NCBI RefSeq assembly: GCF_030519375.1
Contig: NZ_JAUMKB010000010.1
Span: forward strand, 1 to 64,000
From: Mucilaginibacter tolerans
GTDB lineage: Bacteria > Bacteroidota > Bacteroidia > Sphingobacteriales > Sphingobacteriaceae
DNA length: 64,000 bases
Reading direction: 5' to 3'
The notes below the pieces were generated by a model. That model saw only the letters and a program-made list of their open reading frames with translations, made no database searches and was not told the DNA's origin. Below are positions 9,220-16,046 of this stretch, in pieces; position 1 is the stretch's first letter, and each line of letters opens with the position of its first letter. Both the position numbers and the translations under genes were made by a program.

Positions 9220-10137
9220 ATGAACGCAATTATTGTAACAAACAAGGATGCGGGATTGGCCGGAATGAAACTGGTGGAGGCCCCTCAGCCATCGCCGGCG
9301 ATAAACGATGTTATCGTTCAAGTATTTGCAGCCAGTATTACCGGAGACGAGTTGTCGTGGCCGTCGACCTGGACAGATCGTGCAGGCGTTGACCGGACGC
9401 CGTCTATCCCCGGTCACGAACTGGCTGGTGTGGTAACCGCGTTGGGCTATGGCACAACGGGATTATTTGTTGGACAACGGGTGTTTGGTCTTCAGGATTG
9501 GTACCGCAATGGTTCCTTGGCAGAGTACGTGGCCATTGAGGCGCGTAATCTGGCCCCATTGCCGGACGATGCCGACTTCAATGATGGTAATGCGCTCGTG
9601 ATGCCCGGCTTAACCGCCTGGCAGGGGCTTTTCGATCATGGTCAGCTCCAGGCAGGGCAAAGAGCCCTGGTGCACGGGGCGGCTGGCATTGTCGGTTCAA
9701 TGGCCGTTCAACTCGCGCGTGATGCCGGGGCTCACGTGGTCGGCACCGGGCGCTCTAATCACCGCGAAGAGGCACTTGGTTTCGGCGCAAATGAATTCAT
9801 TGACCTCGAAAGAGAAGCACTTGAAAATATTAGCCAGGTCGACCTGGTTTTTGATGTTATCGGCGGCGATGTCGCCAAGCGATCTTTAGCTTTAATTCGC
9901 CCCGGCGGAAAGTTCATTACTATCGCGGGACCCATTGAAGAGCAGGCCAGAGGCGTTCAGAATATCGACTTTGTTGTGGAAGCGGACCGATCTCAGTTAA
10001 TTGAAATCGTGAAGAGGCTCCGGGAGGGGCGTTTGAAAACGAACGCGGGCAGCGTTGTTACACTCGAAGACGCAGTCGCAACTTATAACTCGGCTGGTCA
10101 GCTTAAGGGCAAAACAATAGTCCGCGTACGTCAATAA
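9220..10137 (+). CDS. NADP-dependent zinc-free MDR oxidoreductase (quinone oxidoreductase-like)
   Basis: The 305-residue medium-chain dehydrogenase/reductase has an N-terminal GroES-like fold with GHELAGVV at about 65, then a Rossmann domain with the dinucleotide-binding VHGAAGIVGSMAVQLA at about 150. No structural or catalytic zinc cysteines are present, which places it with the quinone oxidoreductase/enoyl reductase branch that reduces activated double bonds with NADPH. The ATG is preceded by a near-ideal AAGGAG. The gene is richer in G+C than its neighbours and uses a Shine-Dalgarno sequence that most genes here lack; recent acquisition is possible but unproven. The 297 bases after it (10138-10434) show no supportable gene. 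Confidence 0.85.
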   Translation: MNAIIVTNKDAGLAGMKLVEAPQPSPAINDVIVQVFAASITGDELSWPSTWTDRAGVDRTPSIPGHELAGVVTALGYGTTGLFVGQRVFGLQDWYRNGSLAEYVAIEARNLAPLPDDADFNDGNALVMPGLTAWQGLFDHGQLQAGQRALVHGAAGIVGSMAVQLARDAGAHVVGTGRSNHREEALGFGANEFIDLEREALENISQVDLVFDVIGGDVAKRSLALIRPGGKFITIAGPIEEQARGVQNIDFVVEADRSQLIEIVKRLREGRLKTNAGSVVTLEDAVATYNSAGQLKGKTIVRVRQ

Positions 10138-10434
10138 AAATCCGGGGAGGCCGAATATTTTATATTAAATGGTCCGACGTGGAATTCTTGGAGGATTATC
10201 TGACATAAAATGGGAGGGGAGCGGTTCGGATTTAGTCCGATTGGGGCTCTAATTCAGCGATGCTCCTTGCAATTCGTTCAAAGCTCATTTAATAGGACTT
10301 GCTTTTGGTTCGAGGGGGGCAATTTTCCGTTTAATCGCTTTTTTACAGCTATTCTCCTCGGCGTAGCGCTGCATCACGCCAGATTGCGTATGAGCTCGTC
10401 ACGGAATATCAAATCAACAACCTCCCATACCGCC

Positions 10435-11955
10435 TTACTGCCTGCTAAATTCCAATTCAGCTGGTATCGGCCCGGCGTCCATGTGGGCGATTTTTGAAGG
10501 TGGTATATAACCGGTTTCCAGCCTGAAATCCTGCCGCTGGTGCAGGTATTCGATACGGAAGGGATAAAAGCCTTTTTTTAGCGGAACGATATAGGAAAAG
10601 GTTGGCTTATTATAGTCTCCATCCCATTCAATAACAGGCTTATTTGCGAGCAAGAGCCTGGAGCCTTTATCAGCGTTGATGAAGAAAATATAATACCCAT
10701 CTTCTTTTGCCTCGAACATACCATCTATGGCCAAAGCGAAATGGGTTTTGCGCGGCAGGCTATCCAAATTAAAGTCTTTATTGAAGATGCCTGATTTTGC
10801 TGGCTTTATGGTTTTCAGATCCGGCCAGGCAGACCAGTTGCCCTCATAATAGGTGTAAGCAAACCCACCGCTATGCCAGTTTCCTGAAATCTTTGCAGGT
10901 ACAGGCGGCTTTTCCTCAGTGAAGGTTCCGGTGGTAATCTTATCATAGCGCGGGCGGTTGCTCATGGCTCTGTAAGTAACAATACCAGGCCTGTTGATAA
11001 CTTGTTGTTGTACAACCAACGGCGATCCGGCCGTCGGCATCGAAGCATCTAGCGTGTAATGCACACCGGTTGTGTCACCATCGATATATAACTTAATCGG
11101 CTTATCTTTTTCGACAATTCCATTCATCGGATGAAAAAGCAGCGTCGGGGTTAAGCCTTCGTAGGTATATTTTAAACCATCGTAAGTTGCCTTAAACCGC
11201 AAAGAGCTATGCGTCTCCCTGTCGTATGGCTGGACCTTCCACTTAAAGCCTGTTGGGGCATACTGTTTCAGAATGCTTTCAAGGGTGTCTATTTTCATTC
11301 CGTTCAAAGCTTCCCCGTTCCGGCCTGCCACGTATAGTGTACTATTGGTGAGTGGCAGCGATCCGAGTCTTGCGGCAGCCATTTTCGCTACCAGCGAATG
11401 ATCCCACCACATACTTGGATCAACCGCAATAAACGATTTGAATAGCATTGGTTCATTCAGCATAGCATAAATTGCAAACATAGCGCTGAGCGAATGCCCC
11501 CATAATGTATTATCACCGTTCGACGGATAGTGCTGATTGATAAAGGGAATCAATTCGTTTTTTATGAACGCCAGGAACTGCGGTGCGCCCCCCGAACCTT
11601 TCCATTCAGCTAGGTGCGTTGGCGTGAGTTCCACATTCCGGTCAATCCCCATTATGCTTACAATAATGGTTTGCGGCATAAAACCCTGGTCCTGAACAAA
11701 ACGTTGTACTTGCGATACAAGTCCTGTGTTCCAGTTACCGCCATCCAGCACATAAAGCACGTCATACTTTTTATTTTCCTCCGGTTTGAAGTCGTACGGC
11801 AAAAACACCTGGAACAATCGCACCTGGTTTAGTACGGTTGAATGCAGCGAATCCAGCTTACCGTGAATGGGTGAACGCAGTACCGTATCCTGCGCATGAC
11901 TGGCATTAACTGACGTAAAAAGGGTAAGCAGAGCGAGAAAAAGTTTTTGTTTCAT
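10435..11955 (-). CDS. Secreted esterase (esterase D-like) with chitobiase-C-like and PA14-like domains
   Basis: A signal peptide ends at HAQ (residues 1-21). Residues 25-265 form an alpha/beta hydrolase of the putative-esterase (esterase D/IroE-like) family. The nucleophile is the Ser of WGHSLSAMF (GxSxS), with VLYVLDGG and VDPSMWWD as further family landmarks; ETHSSL likely carries the catalytic His. Residues about 270-350 (HPMNGIVEKDKPIKLYID, then YTLDASMP) resemble the chitobiase/beta-hexosaminidase C-terminal domain. Residues 370-500 form a PA14-like beta-barrel ending in FRIEYLHQRQDFRLE. This architecture suggests a periplasmic or surface enzyme acting on acylated glycans or siderophore esters. 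The substrate is not known. It is transcribed alone from the TAnnTTTG promoter at 12004-12011. Confidence 0.8.
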   Translation of the reverse strand: MKQKLFLALLTLFTSVNASHAQDTVLRSPIHGKLDSLHSTVLNQVRLFQVFLPYDFKPEENKKYDVLYVLDGGNWNTGLVSQVQRFVQDQGFMPQTIIVSIMGIDRNVELTPTHLAEWKGSGGAPQFLAFIKNELIPFINQHYPSNGDNTLWGHSLSAMFAIYAMLNEPMLFKSFIAVDPSMWWDHSLVAKMAAARLGSLPLTNSTLYVAGRNGEALNGMKIDTLESILKQYAPTGFKWKVQPYDRETHSSLRFKATYDGLKYTYEGLTPTLLFHPMNGIVEKDKPIKLYIDGDTTGVHYTLDASMPTAGSPLVVQQQVINRPGIVTYRAMSNRPRYDKITTGTFTEEKPPVPAKISGNWHSGGFAYTYYEGNWSAWPDLKTIKPAKSGIFNKDFNLDSLPRKTHFALAIDGMFEAKEDGYYIFFINADKGSRLLLANKPVIEWDGDYNKPTFSYIVPLKKGFYPFRIEYLHQRQDFRLETGYIPPSKIAHMDAGPIPAELEFSRQ

Positions 11956-12003
11956 GGTGCCGATAAGACGTGGAATTTGCGTCTTCCGTTACAGTAATCG
12001 AGA

Positions 12004-12034
12004 CAAAAGTACCCGCTGTCCAAAGTTTTAACAA
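12004..12034 (-). promoter_or_regulatory. Promoter of the secreted esterase gene
   Basis: On the minus strand TTG (12034-12032), 20 nt, then TActTTTG (12011-12004) matches the Bacteroidota -33/-7 consensus exactly. The esterase ATG lies about 50 nt downstream. Confidence 0.65.
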
Positions 12035-12060
12035 GCTGATGGGATGGTTTCAATTTGATT

Positions 12061-12092
12061 TTGATGAATATTGATTCGACAATTTATATTTG
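12061..12092 (+). promoter_or_regulatory. Promoter driving a very short plus-strand transcript
   Basis: TTG at 12061-12063 is followed after 21 nt by TATATTTG at 12085-12092, a perfect -7 element. No start codon with a good frame follows within the next 100 nt. Instead a terminator-like hairpin begins about 20 nt downstream. Confidence 0.55.
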
Positions 12093-12098
12093 CATCGA

Positions 12099-12145
12099 TG
12101 TAAGGTTTAAGCCCCCGACGCGTAATGCAAATGGGGGTTTTTCGT
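12099..12145 (+). ncRNA. Candidate tiny RNA or attenuator ending in a terminator hairpin
   Basis: Starting about 7 nt after the -7 box, the predicted transcript runs into CCCCC (12112-12116) pairing with GGGGG (12133-12137), followed at once by TTTTT. Promoter and terminator together would give an RNA of only about 45 nt. It could be a small regulatory RNA, or an attenuator for something downstream, although no clear gene follows until 12787. This is an inference from sequence layout alone. Confidence 0.35.
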
Positions 12146-12786
12146 TTATATTGAGGTATACCAAGAGGCGGCCTTGCGGGGGTAAATATTAACTATGAGA
12201 AGCAGGAATCCCGTAACTAAAAAACCCTTAAATAAGTTGTAAACAGAACATTAAACCTCGTAAAAAGAAATATAATCGCTGTTTTAATCCTATTCATACT
12301 CATTCACGCTGTTGTTATCAAGGCAGATGCCCAGATTGAAATCCGGGCACCAGGCGTGGAAAAGATATCATCGGGTGCCGCCGATCAATTTACACCATAT
12401 CGTTTTTGCGAGAAATTGCCCTTTAGAGCTGCACTAGGTGAACTGCCGGCAGGCAAACTGCCATTTAAAATTAATGAGATCAAAATAAAAATAAATACCT
12501 GTTTTGCCTGCTGTTCCTTGGCTGCAATTGAACTTAATGTCAGCGATGGAATTGTATTGATTATAACGTCGAATCGAACGCACATTTTTGGAATGCGCAT
12601 ATTTTTTGCGGTTAATGTCACTTTCAACTACCACTTAAACCTAATATTCCCAATTTACCCCTCAAAAACAATGAATTTGCCCCTTGTTGAATAATTCATT
12701 AATGGTACTTTTATAAAAAACGAAGCAACTCAACCAGTTGCGCTGGTTGCTGACCCTATACTAATTATAACACCTATCCCTTTTTT
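12146..12786. other. Long non-coding stretch ahead of the peptide island
   Basis: About 640 bases with no convincing gene. An open plus-strand frame from 12236 to 12691 encodes a signal-peptide-like stretch ending in KADAQ, but it lacks any start codon before that stretch, and its later part looks random. It may be a dead secreted-protein gene. No hairpin or repeat stands out. Confidence 0.3.
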
Positions 12787-12942
12787 ATGAAAGACCATAA
12801 ACTTAAAACATCATCAAAGTTTGCAAAACAATCAGGCGAATTTCTGATTCGAAAAGCCCTGGCAGGTAAACGAACTATCCTAGCAGTTGCAGTCGAACAA
12901 TCCTCAACATTCCCTTACATTACCTCAATTGGAGATATCTGA
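12787..12942 (+). CDS. Small hypothetical protein of 51 residues
   Basis: A short ATG-started frame with a lysine-rich N-terminus (MKDHKLKTSSKF) and no cysteine or recognised domain. It lies about 75 nt before the first copy of the repeated RNA leader, at the edge of the peptide island. No promoter or Shine-Dalgarno sequence supports it. It could be a small secreted or regulatory peptide of the island or a chance frame. Confidence 0.25.
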   Translation: MKDHKLKTSSKFAKQSGEFLIRKALAGKRTILAVAVEQSSTFPYITSIGDI

Positions 12943-13018
12943 CGTTATTTAATGGGCGCGGTCTCCCTTACCTGAAATCCTGAAAAATAAACTATTTGCA
13001 ATAAATAGTCAGTGCAAT

Positions 13019-13109
13019 GAAATTGTCTCGCTAACAATAAGTTGCGTGTCTTCAGTAAAACCGGATAGGGAAAAGCCGCAACCCGAGACACTCATTTAAA
13101 AAAATTATA
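13019..13109 (+). ncRNA. Repeated structured RNA leader, copy 1 (degenerate)
   Basis: The first of three copies of a leader of about 95 nt that ends directly at a precursor-peptide ATG. It keeps the 5-bp stem ATTGT (13022-13026)/ACAAT (13034-13038), the outer GTTG/CAAC pairing and the GGATAGGGAAAAGCCG block. The inner CCTGT/ACAGG stem of copies 2 and 3 is broken here (CGTGT against ACCGG). It precedes a frameshifted precursor, so its decay fits loss of function. Confidence 0.5.
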
Positions 13110-13216
13110 ATGAAAAAGGTAAAATTAACTCTTGATGAAACAACCAAATGCTGACAAAGGAAAAAATGAAAAGTGTTTTGACCGAAGATCACAGCGTTGA
13201 CGTAACATGGATATAG
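13110..13216 (+). pseudogene. Frameshifted precursor peptide gene
   Basis: ATG at 13110 opens MKKVKLTLDETTKC and then stops at 13152-13154. One frame over, the text continues as MLTKEKMKSVLTEDHSVDV and ends at TAG 13214-13216. MLTKEKMKSVL is the counterpart of LLTREQLRNVM in the two intact precursors. Restoring a single A in the run ACCAAATG near 13146-13150 joins the two halves into one leader. I therefore read this as a precursor gene killed by a one-base deletion in a homopolymer. The predicted tail is short and lacks the Cys-rich core of its relatives. Confidence 0.55.
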
Positions 13217-13292
13217 TCATAGAGATTATACCTAATCTTAACAAAGAGGTACATTAATTAAAAAAACGGATGCCTGTTCAGGCAATAGCCTA

Positions 13293-14615
13293 ATGAAGAC
13301 AATACCTATCCCAACTTTTATCATCAACTTAAAAAGCCGGGTCGATCGCAGGCATCACATTTTAAACGAGTTTGCCGGACATTCAGAGTTTAATGTAAAT
13401 ATTATTGAAGCTCACGAACATCAAATAGGCTCGGTTGGTTTATGGTACACTATAAAAAATATTTTGCAAAAGACAGCCGATAGTGACTGCGAATATGTCC
13501 TTATTTGTGAAGACGATCATCAGTTTACCCCATTTTATTCAAAGGAATTGCTTTTTAAAAGCATAAGCCAGGTAAAAGAACAAAATGCAGATATCCTGAT
13601 AGGCGGCGTTAACTGGTTTGACGGAGTGGCGCCGGTGAGCGATAGCTTGCTTTGGTCGTATATCTTTAACGGCACCCAGTTTATAATTGTATTTAAGAAA
13701 TTTTTCAACACCATATTACAGGCAGATTTTGATAACTACGATGCTGCAGATTTTAAAATATCCACGCTTACGCAAAATAAATTTATAATTTACCCTTTTG
13801 TTTCGGTACAAAAAGATTTTGGTTATTCGGATGCTACGCCACACAACAACTTGCCGGGCCGGGCTGATGAGTTATTTTCAAAAAGCTCAGAGTGGTTGCA
13901 AAACTTAAAAAACGTAGCGTCCCATTATAAAAACTTTCCTCAGCCCGACGAAGCGGATGTTGAATTATACAGCACCCTAACCATACCAACCTATATTATT
14001 AATTTACCGGAACGAGGAGAAAGGCTGGCCCATATAAAACAACAATTTGAAAACAAACCCGAATTTGATGTCACCATCGTCGAGGCCTGCAAACATGAAA
14101 TTAATTCGGTTGGATTATGGCAAAGCATCCGGAAAATTATTCAGATGGCTATTGACGCGGATGATGATGTGATCATTATTTGTGAAGATAACCACGAGTT
14201 TACCGAACATTATTCAAAAGCATATTTATTGAAAAACATCATCAGTGCTCACGCAAGCGGGATAAATTACTTATCGGGTGGTAGTAGTTTTACCGAGAAT
14301 GAAGTCTTGATTACACCTAACCGGTTTTGGATTGCCCGTTGCCTGTCCATCCAATTTATTGTTTTATATAAGCCGTTATTTCAACAAATATTAGATGAAC
14401 CTTTTGACAATAATGTTATTGCGGATGACTTGCTTTCGGAAATGACCAGCCAAAAAACAGTTTTATACCCTTTTGTTTCTGTACAAAAATATTTTGACCA
14501 TTCGGATACAGTTACTGTTCGCAGTGATCAGGACATAACAGCACAAAACGTATTTGCAGTTTCGGCAAAAAAATTAGAAAGTATTAAACAGGCATATATC
14601 AGGTTCAATGTTTAA
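13293..14615 (+). CDS. Tandem-duplicated GT25-like glycosyltransferase of the peptide island
   Basis: The 440 residues consist of two copies of one domain, offset by 225 residues (about 7-215 and 231-440). Each copy opens with a FIINLxxRxxR-type nucleotide-sugar entry motif (INLKSRVDRRHHI, INLPERGERLAHI), then IVEAxxHEIxSVGLW. The acidic motif is EDD at 73-75 in the first half but EDN at 298-300 in the second. This resembles glycosyltransferase family 25 (LPS/collagen-type). It lies between the dead precursor and the first intact precursor, so a peptide acceptor is an attractive inference, by analogy with glycocin loci where a transferase sits beside the precursor. A lipopolysaccharide role cannot be excluded. 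The second domain may be catalytically impaired and serve in binding. Confidence 0.7.
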   Translation: MKTIPIPTFIINLKSRVDRRHHILNEFAGHSEFNVNIIEAHEHQIGSVGLWYTIKNILQKTADSDCEYVLICEDDHQFTPFYSKELLFKSISQVKEQNADILIGGVNWFDGVAPVSDSLLWSYIFNGTQFIIVFKKFFNTILQADFDNYDAADFKISTLTQNKFIIYPFVSVQKDFGYSDATPHNNLPGRADELFSKSSEWLQNLKNVASHYKNFPQPDEADVELYSTLTIPTYIINLPERGERLAHIKQQFENKPEFDVTIVEACKHEINSVGLWQSIRKIIQMAIDADDDVIIICEDNHEFTEHYSKAYLLKNIISAHASGINYLSGGSSFTENEVLITPNRFWIARCLSIQFIVLYKPLFQQILDEPFDNNVIADDLLSEMTSQKTVLYPFVSVQKYFDHSDTVTVRSDQDITAQNVFAVSAKKLESIKQAYIRFNV

Positions 14616-14632
14616 GGAATATTAACAACAAA

Positions 14633-14730
14633 GAAATTGTCTCGCGAACAATAAGTTGCCTGTCTTCGGTAAAACAGGATAGGGAAATGCCGGAACCCGA
14701 AAATAGAGGCACCAGTTTTAATAAATTGTA
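14633..14730 (+). ncRNA. Repeated structured RNA leader, copy 2
   Basis: Nearly identical to copy 3 over about 75 nt. Stem 1 pairs ATTGT (14636-14640) with ACAAT (14648-14652). Stem 2 pairs CCTGT (14659-14663) with ACAGG (14674-14678). A GGATAGGG...CCGGAACCC block follows. The copy ends at the ATG of precursor 1. No match to a riboswitch class I know could be made from memory. Confidence 0.6.
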
Positions 14731-14973
14731 ATGAAAAAACTAAAGCTCAAAGCGTTTGAAATAAGCGCCACAGGTTTGCTTACAAGAGAACAGCTCAGAA
14801 ATGTGATGGGAAAAGGCAGCATAGGCGCCAATTGCTATCCGGACGGCCCGAACAACCCCATTTGTGGTTCCGACATTTGCCTCAATGGTCATTGTGCTCC
14901 GGCTCCTGATAATTGCACTTACAACGGATGTCCCTGGAGTTATTATTGTCTCAACGGTGTTTGTGTAAGATAA
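14731..14973 (+). CDS. Cys-rich secreted peptide precursor 1
   Basis: The 80 residues have a lysine-rich leader MKKLKLKAFE, then LLTREQLRNVMG, the pattern of Bacteroidota GG-type leader peptides processed by C39 exporters. The usual double glycine is replaced by MGKGS (26-30), so the exact cleavage point is uncertain. The core has eight cysteines (35, 45, 50, 55, 62, 67, 73, 78), an even number suited to four disulfides, with a repeated CLNGxC motif (50-55 and 73-78) of knottin or EGF-like character. Residues 1-55 differ from precursor 2 at only four positions; the tails are unrelated. The gene sits under RNA leader copy 2, 115 nt after the glycosyltransferase. It is likely a secreted bacteriocin, toxin or signal peptide. 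Confidence 0.75.
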   Translation: MKKLKLKAFEISATGLLTREQLRNVMGKGSIGANCYPDGPNNPICGSDICLNGHCAPAPDNCTYNGCPWSYYCLNGVCVR

Positions 14974-15018
14974 AGTTGATGGAATCGACACGGATAAATT
15001 TCCCGTAGAACAGTAAAC

Positions 15019-15137
15019 ATCCTACGCAACCATCGTTTACTTGTGAATGCCAGACACTCTTATGGCTGCTTTTACTTGATAAACGATGGTTGCGTTACTA
15101 ATGTTTGTCTACCTGAGCGGAAAGCGATTGGATGGAT
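15019..15137 (+). repeat. Downstream repeat, copy A, with a perfect 16-bp inverted repeat
   Basis: The left arm at 15024-15039 pairs perfectly with the right arm at 15080-15095 (ends ACGCAACC/GGTTGCGT), enclosing a 40-nt loop. The loop contains TGGCTGC (15063-15069), a near-match competitor for the same left arm. The whole unit recurs after precursor 2 at 15815-15935. There is no T run, so it is not a standard terminator. It may be a 3' processing or attenuator element. Confidence 0.55.
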
Positions 15138-15481
15138 TTTATCGTTCCTGTTTCGCGAACCGCTGTAACCTGGCTAATTATTTTGACATCAATACTTGTA
15201 TTATTGACATATATAAATTATGTTTGAAATAGCCAATTGGTATTCCTAAGTATCAGTTTTATCGGACCTTATTATGAAAAACAATCTGGATTACGTCTTA
15301 ACCTGTCTTACACGGCAACTTGATTTACTTAATAGTATTGATATAGGATTAATGGAAACTTCCTGATCATTTAAGTTTGTCCCAGGGCAGATATTCAAGC
15401 AATACCCCGCCGAATTTATTAAAGGGCGCGGCTTCCGAACACTATAAACCAAATATTTCCATATAAAATATTAACAGCAAA
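15138..15481. other. Spacer between the two peptide units
   Basis: About 340 bases between the downstream repeat of unit 1 and the leader of unit 2. A 30-codon frame at 15274-15366 (MKNNLDYVLTCL and on) is the only ATG frame of note and is too short to support. The 3' part (TTAAAGGGCGCGG near 15419) resembles sequence upstream of leader copy 1 near 12950, suggesting that the duplicated unit extends further 5' than the leader. Confidence 0.3.
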
Positions 15482-15578
15482 GAAATTGTCTCGCGAACAA
15501 TAAGTTGCCTGTCTACGGTAAAACAGGATAGGGAAAAGCCGCAACCCGATAATAGAGGCGCAATTTAAATAAATTATA
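15482..15578 (+). ncRNA. Repeated structured RNA leader, copy 3
   Basis: Stem 1 pairs ATTGT (15485-15489) with ACAAT (15497-15501). Outer GTTG (15504-15507) pairs with CAAC (15542-15545), enclosing CCTGT (15508-15512)/ACAGG (15523-15527). The element ends exactly at the ATG of precursor 2. With copy 2 it gives a conserved sequence from about GAAATTGTC to the AATAGAGGC before the start codon. Confidence 0.6.
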
Positions 15579-15806
15579 ATGAAAAAGCTGAAGCTAAAAG
15601 CGTTTGAAATTAGCGCTACAGGGGTGCTTACCAGAGAACAACTCAGAAATGTGATGGGAAAAGGTAGCATAGGCGCCAATTGCTATCCAGATGGCCCAAA
15701 CAATCCTATTTGTGGTAATGATTACTGCACTAACGGTCATTGCACCTCGACTCCTCCTTGCCCACCGGGTTATTGGTATGGGGGAGGGTTTTGCCATCCC
15801 AATTAA
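15579..15806 (+). CDS. Cys-rich secreted peptide precursor 2
   Basis: The 75 residues carry the same leader as precursor 1 (MKKLKLKAFEISATG, then VLTREQLRNVMGKGS). The core holds six cysteines (35, 45, 50, 55, 61, 72) and a Gly/Tyr/Trp-rich tail (PPGYWYGGGF). The first four cysteines keep the positions of precursor 1; the last two do not. Conserved leader with a variable core is the signature of leader-directed peptide families such as bacteriocins. It lies 240 nt before the VKOR-thioredoxin gene, consistent with disulfide formation during maturation. No promoter was recognised between the two precursor units. Confidence 0.75.
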   Translation: MKKLKLKAFEISATGVLTREQLRNVMGKGSIGANCYPDGPNNPICGNDYCTNGHCTSTPPCPPGYWYGGGFCHPN

Positions 15807-15814
15807 ACCTGCGA

Positions 15815-15935
15815 ACACCCTACGCAGCCAAGATTATTTGTGAGTCGCCAAACATTTTTATGGCTGCATTTACTTGCTGAAACATGGTTGCATTACTAAT
15901 GTCATTAACTTAAGCGGAGATCGACTGGCAAAACT
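15815..15935 (+). repeat. Downstream repeat, copy B, with an alternative hairpin
   Basis: Homologous to copy A (15019-15137). Here the left arm GCAGCCA (15824-15830) pairs perfectly with the nearer TGGCTGC (15861-15867), whereas in copy A it pairs with the farther arm. The distal arm GGTTGC (15887-15892) is present but mismatched. The two copies have thus fixed different members of a pair of mutually exclusive hairpins. Confidence 0.5.
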
Positions 15936-16046
15936 TTGTACTGACAAGAAGGTTGTTGTATTTTTTATTTTGTTGATCACTCTCCCTAAAGTTAATGGCA
16001 TTTTCTTACCCTCAATTTATTAGTAATTCTTTTATAACGATAGCAT

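Noticed and set aside
10210..10497. 95-codon plus-strand frame between oxidoreductase and esterase
   Set aside because: No domain, no ribosome site, and it runs into the 3' end of the convergent esterase gene.
12236..12691. Open plus-strand frame with a signal-peptide-like stretch ending KADAQ
   Set aside because: No start codon precedes the hydrophobic stretch, the rest looks random, and the minus strand is equally open. At most a dead gene.
15274..15366. 30-codon ATG frame between the two peptide units
   Set aside because: No cysteine core, no leader motif, no ribosome site and not repeated in the other unit.
13019..15578. Possibility that the repeated leaders are a c-di-GMP (GEMM) or preQ1 riboswitch
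   Set aside because: The conserved blocks do not match the consensus I remember for those classes.
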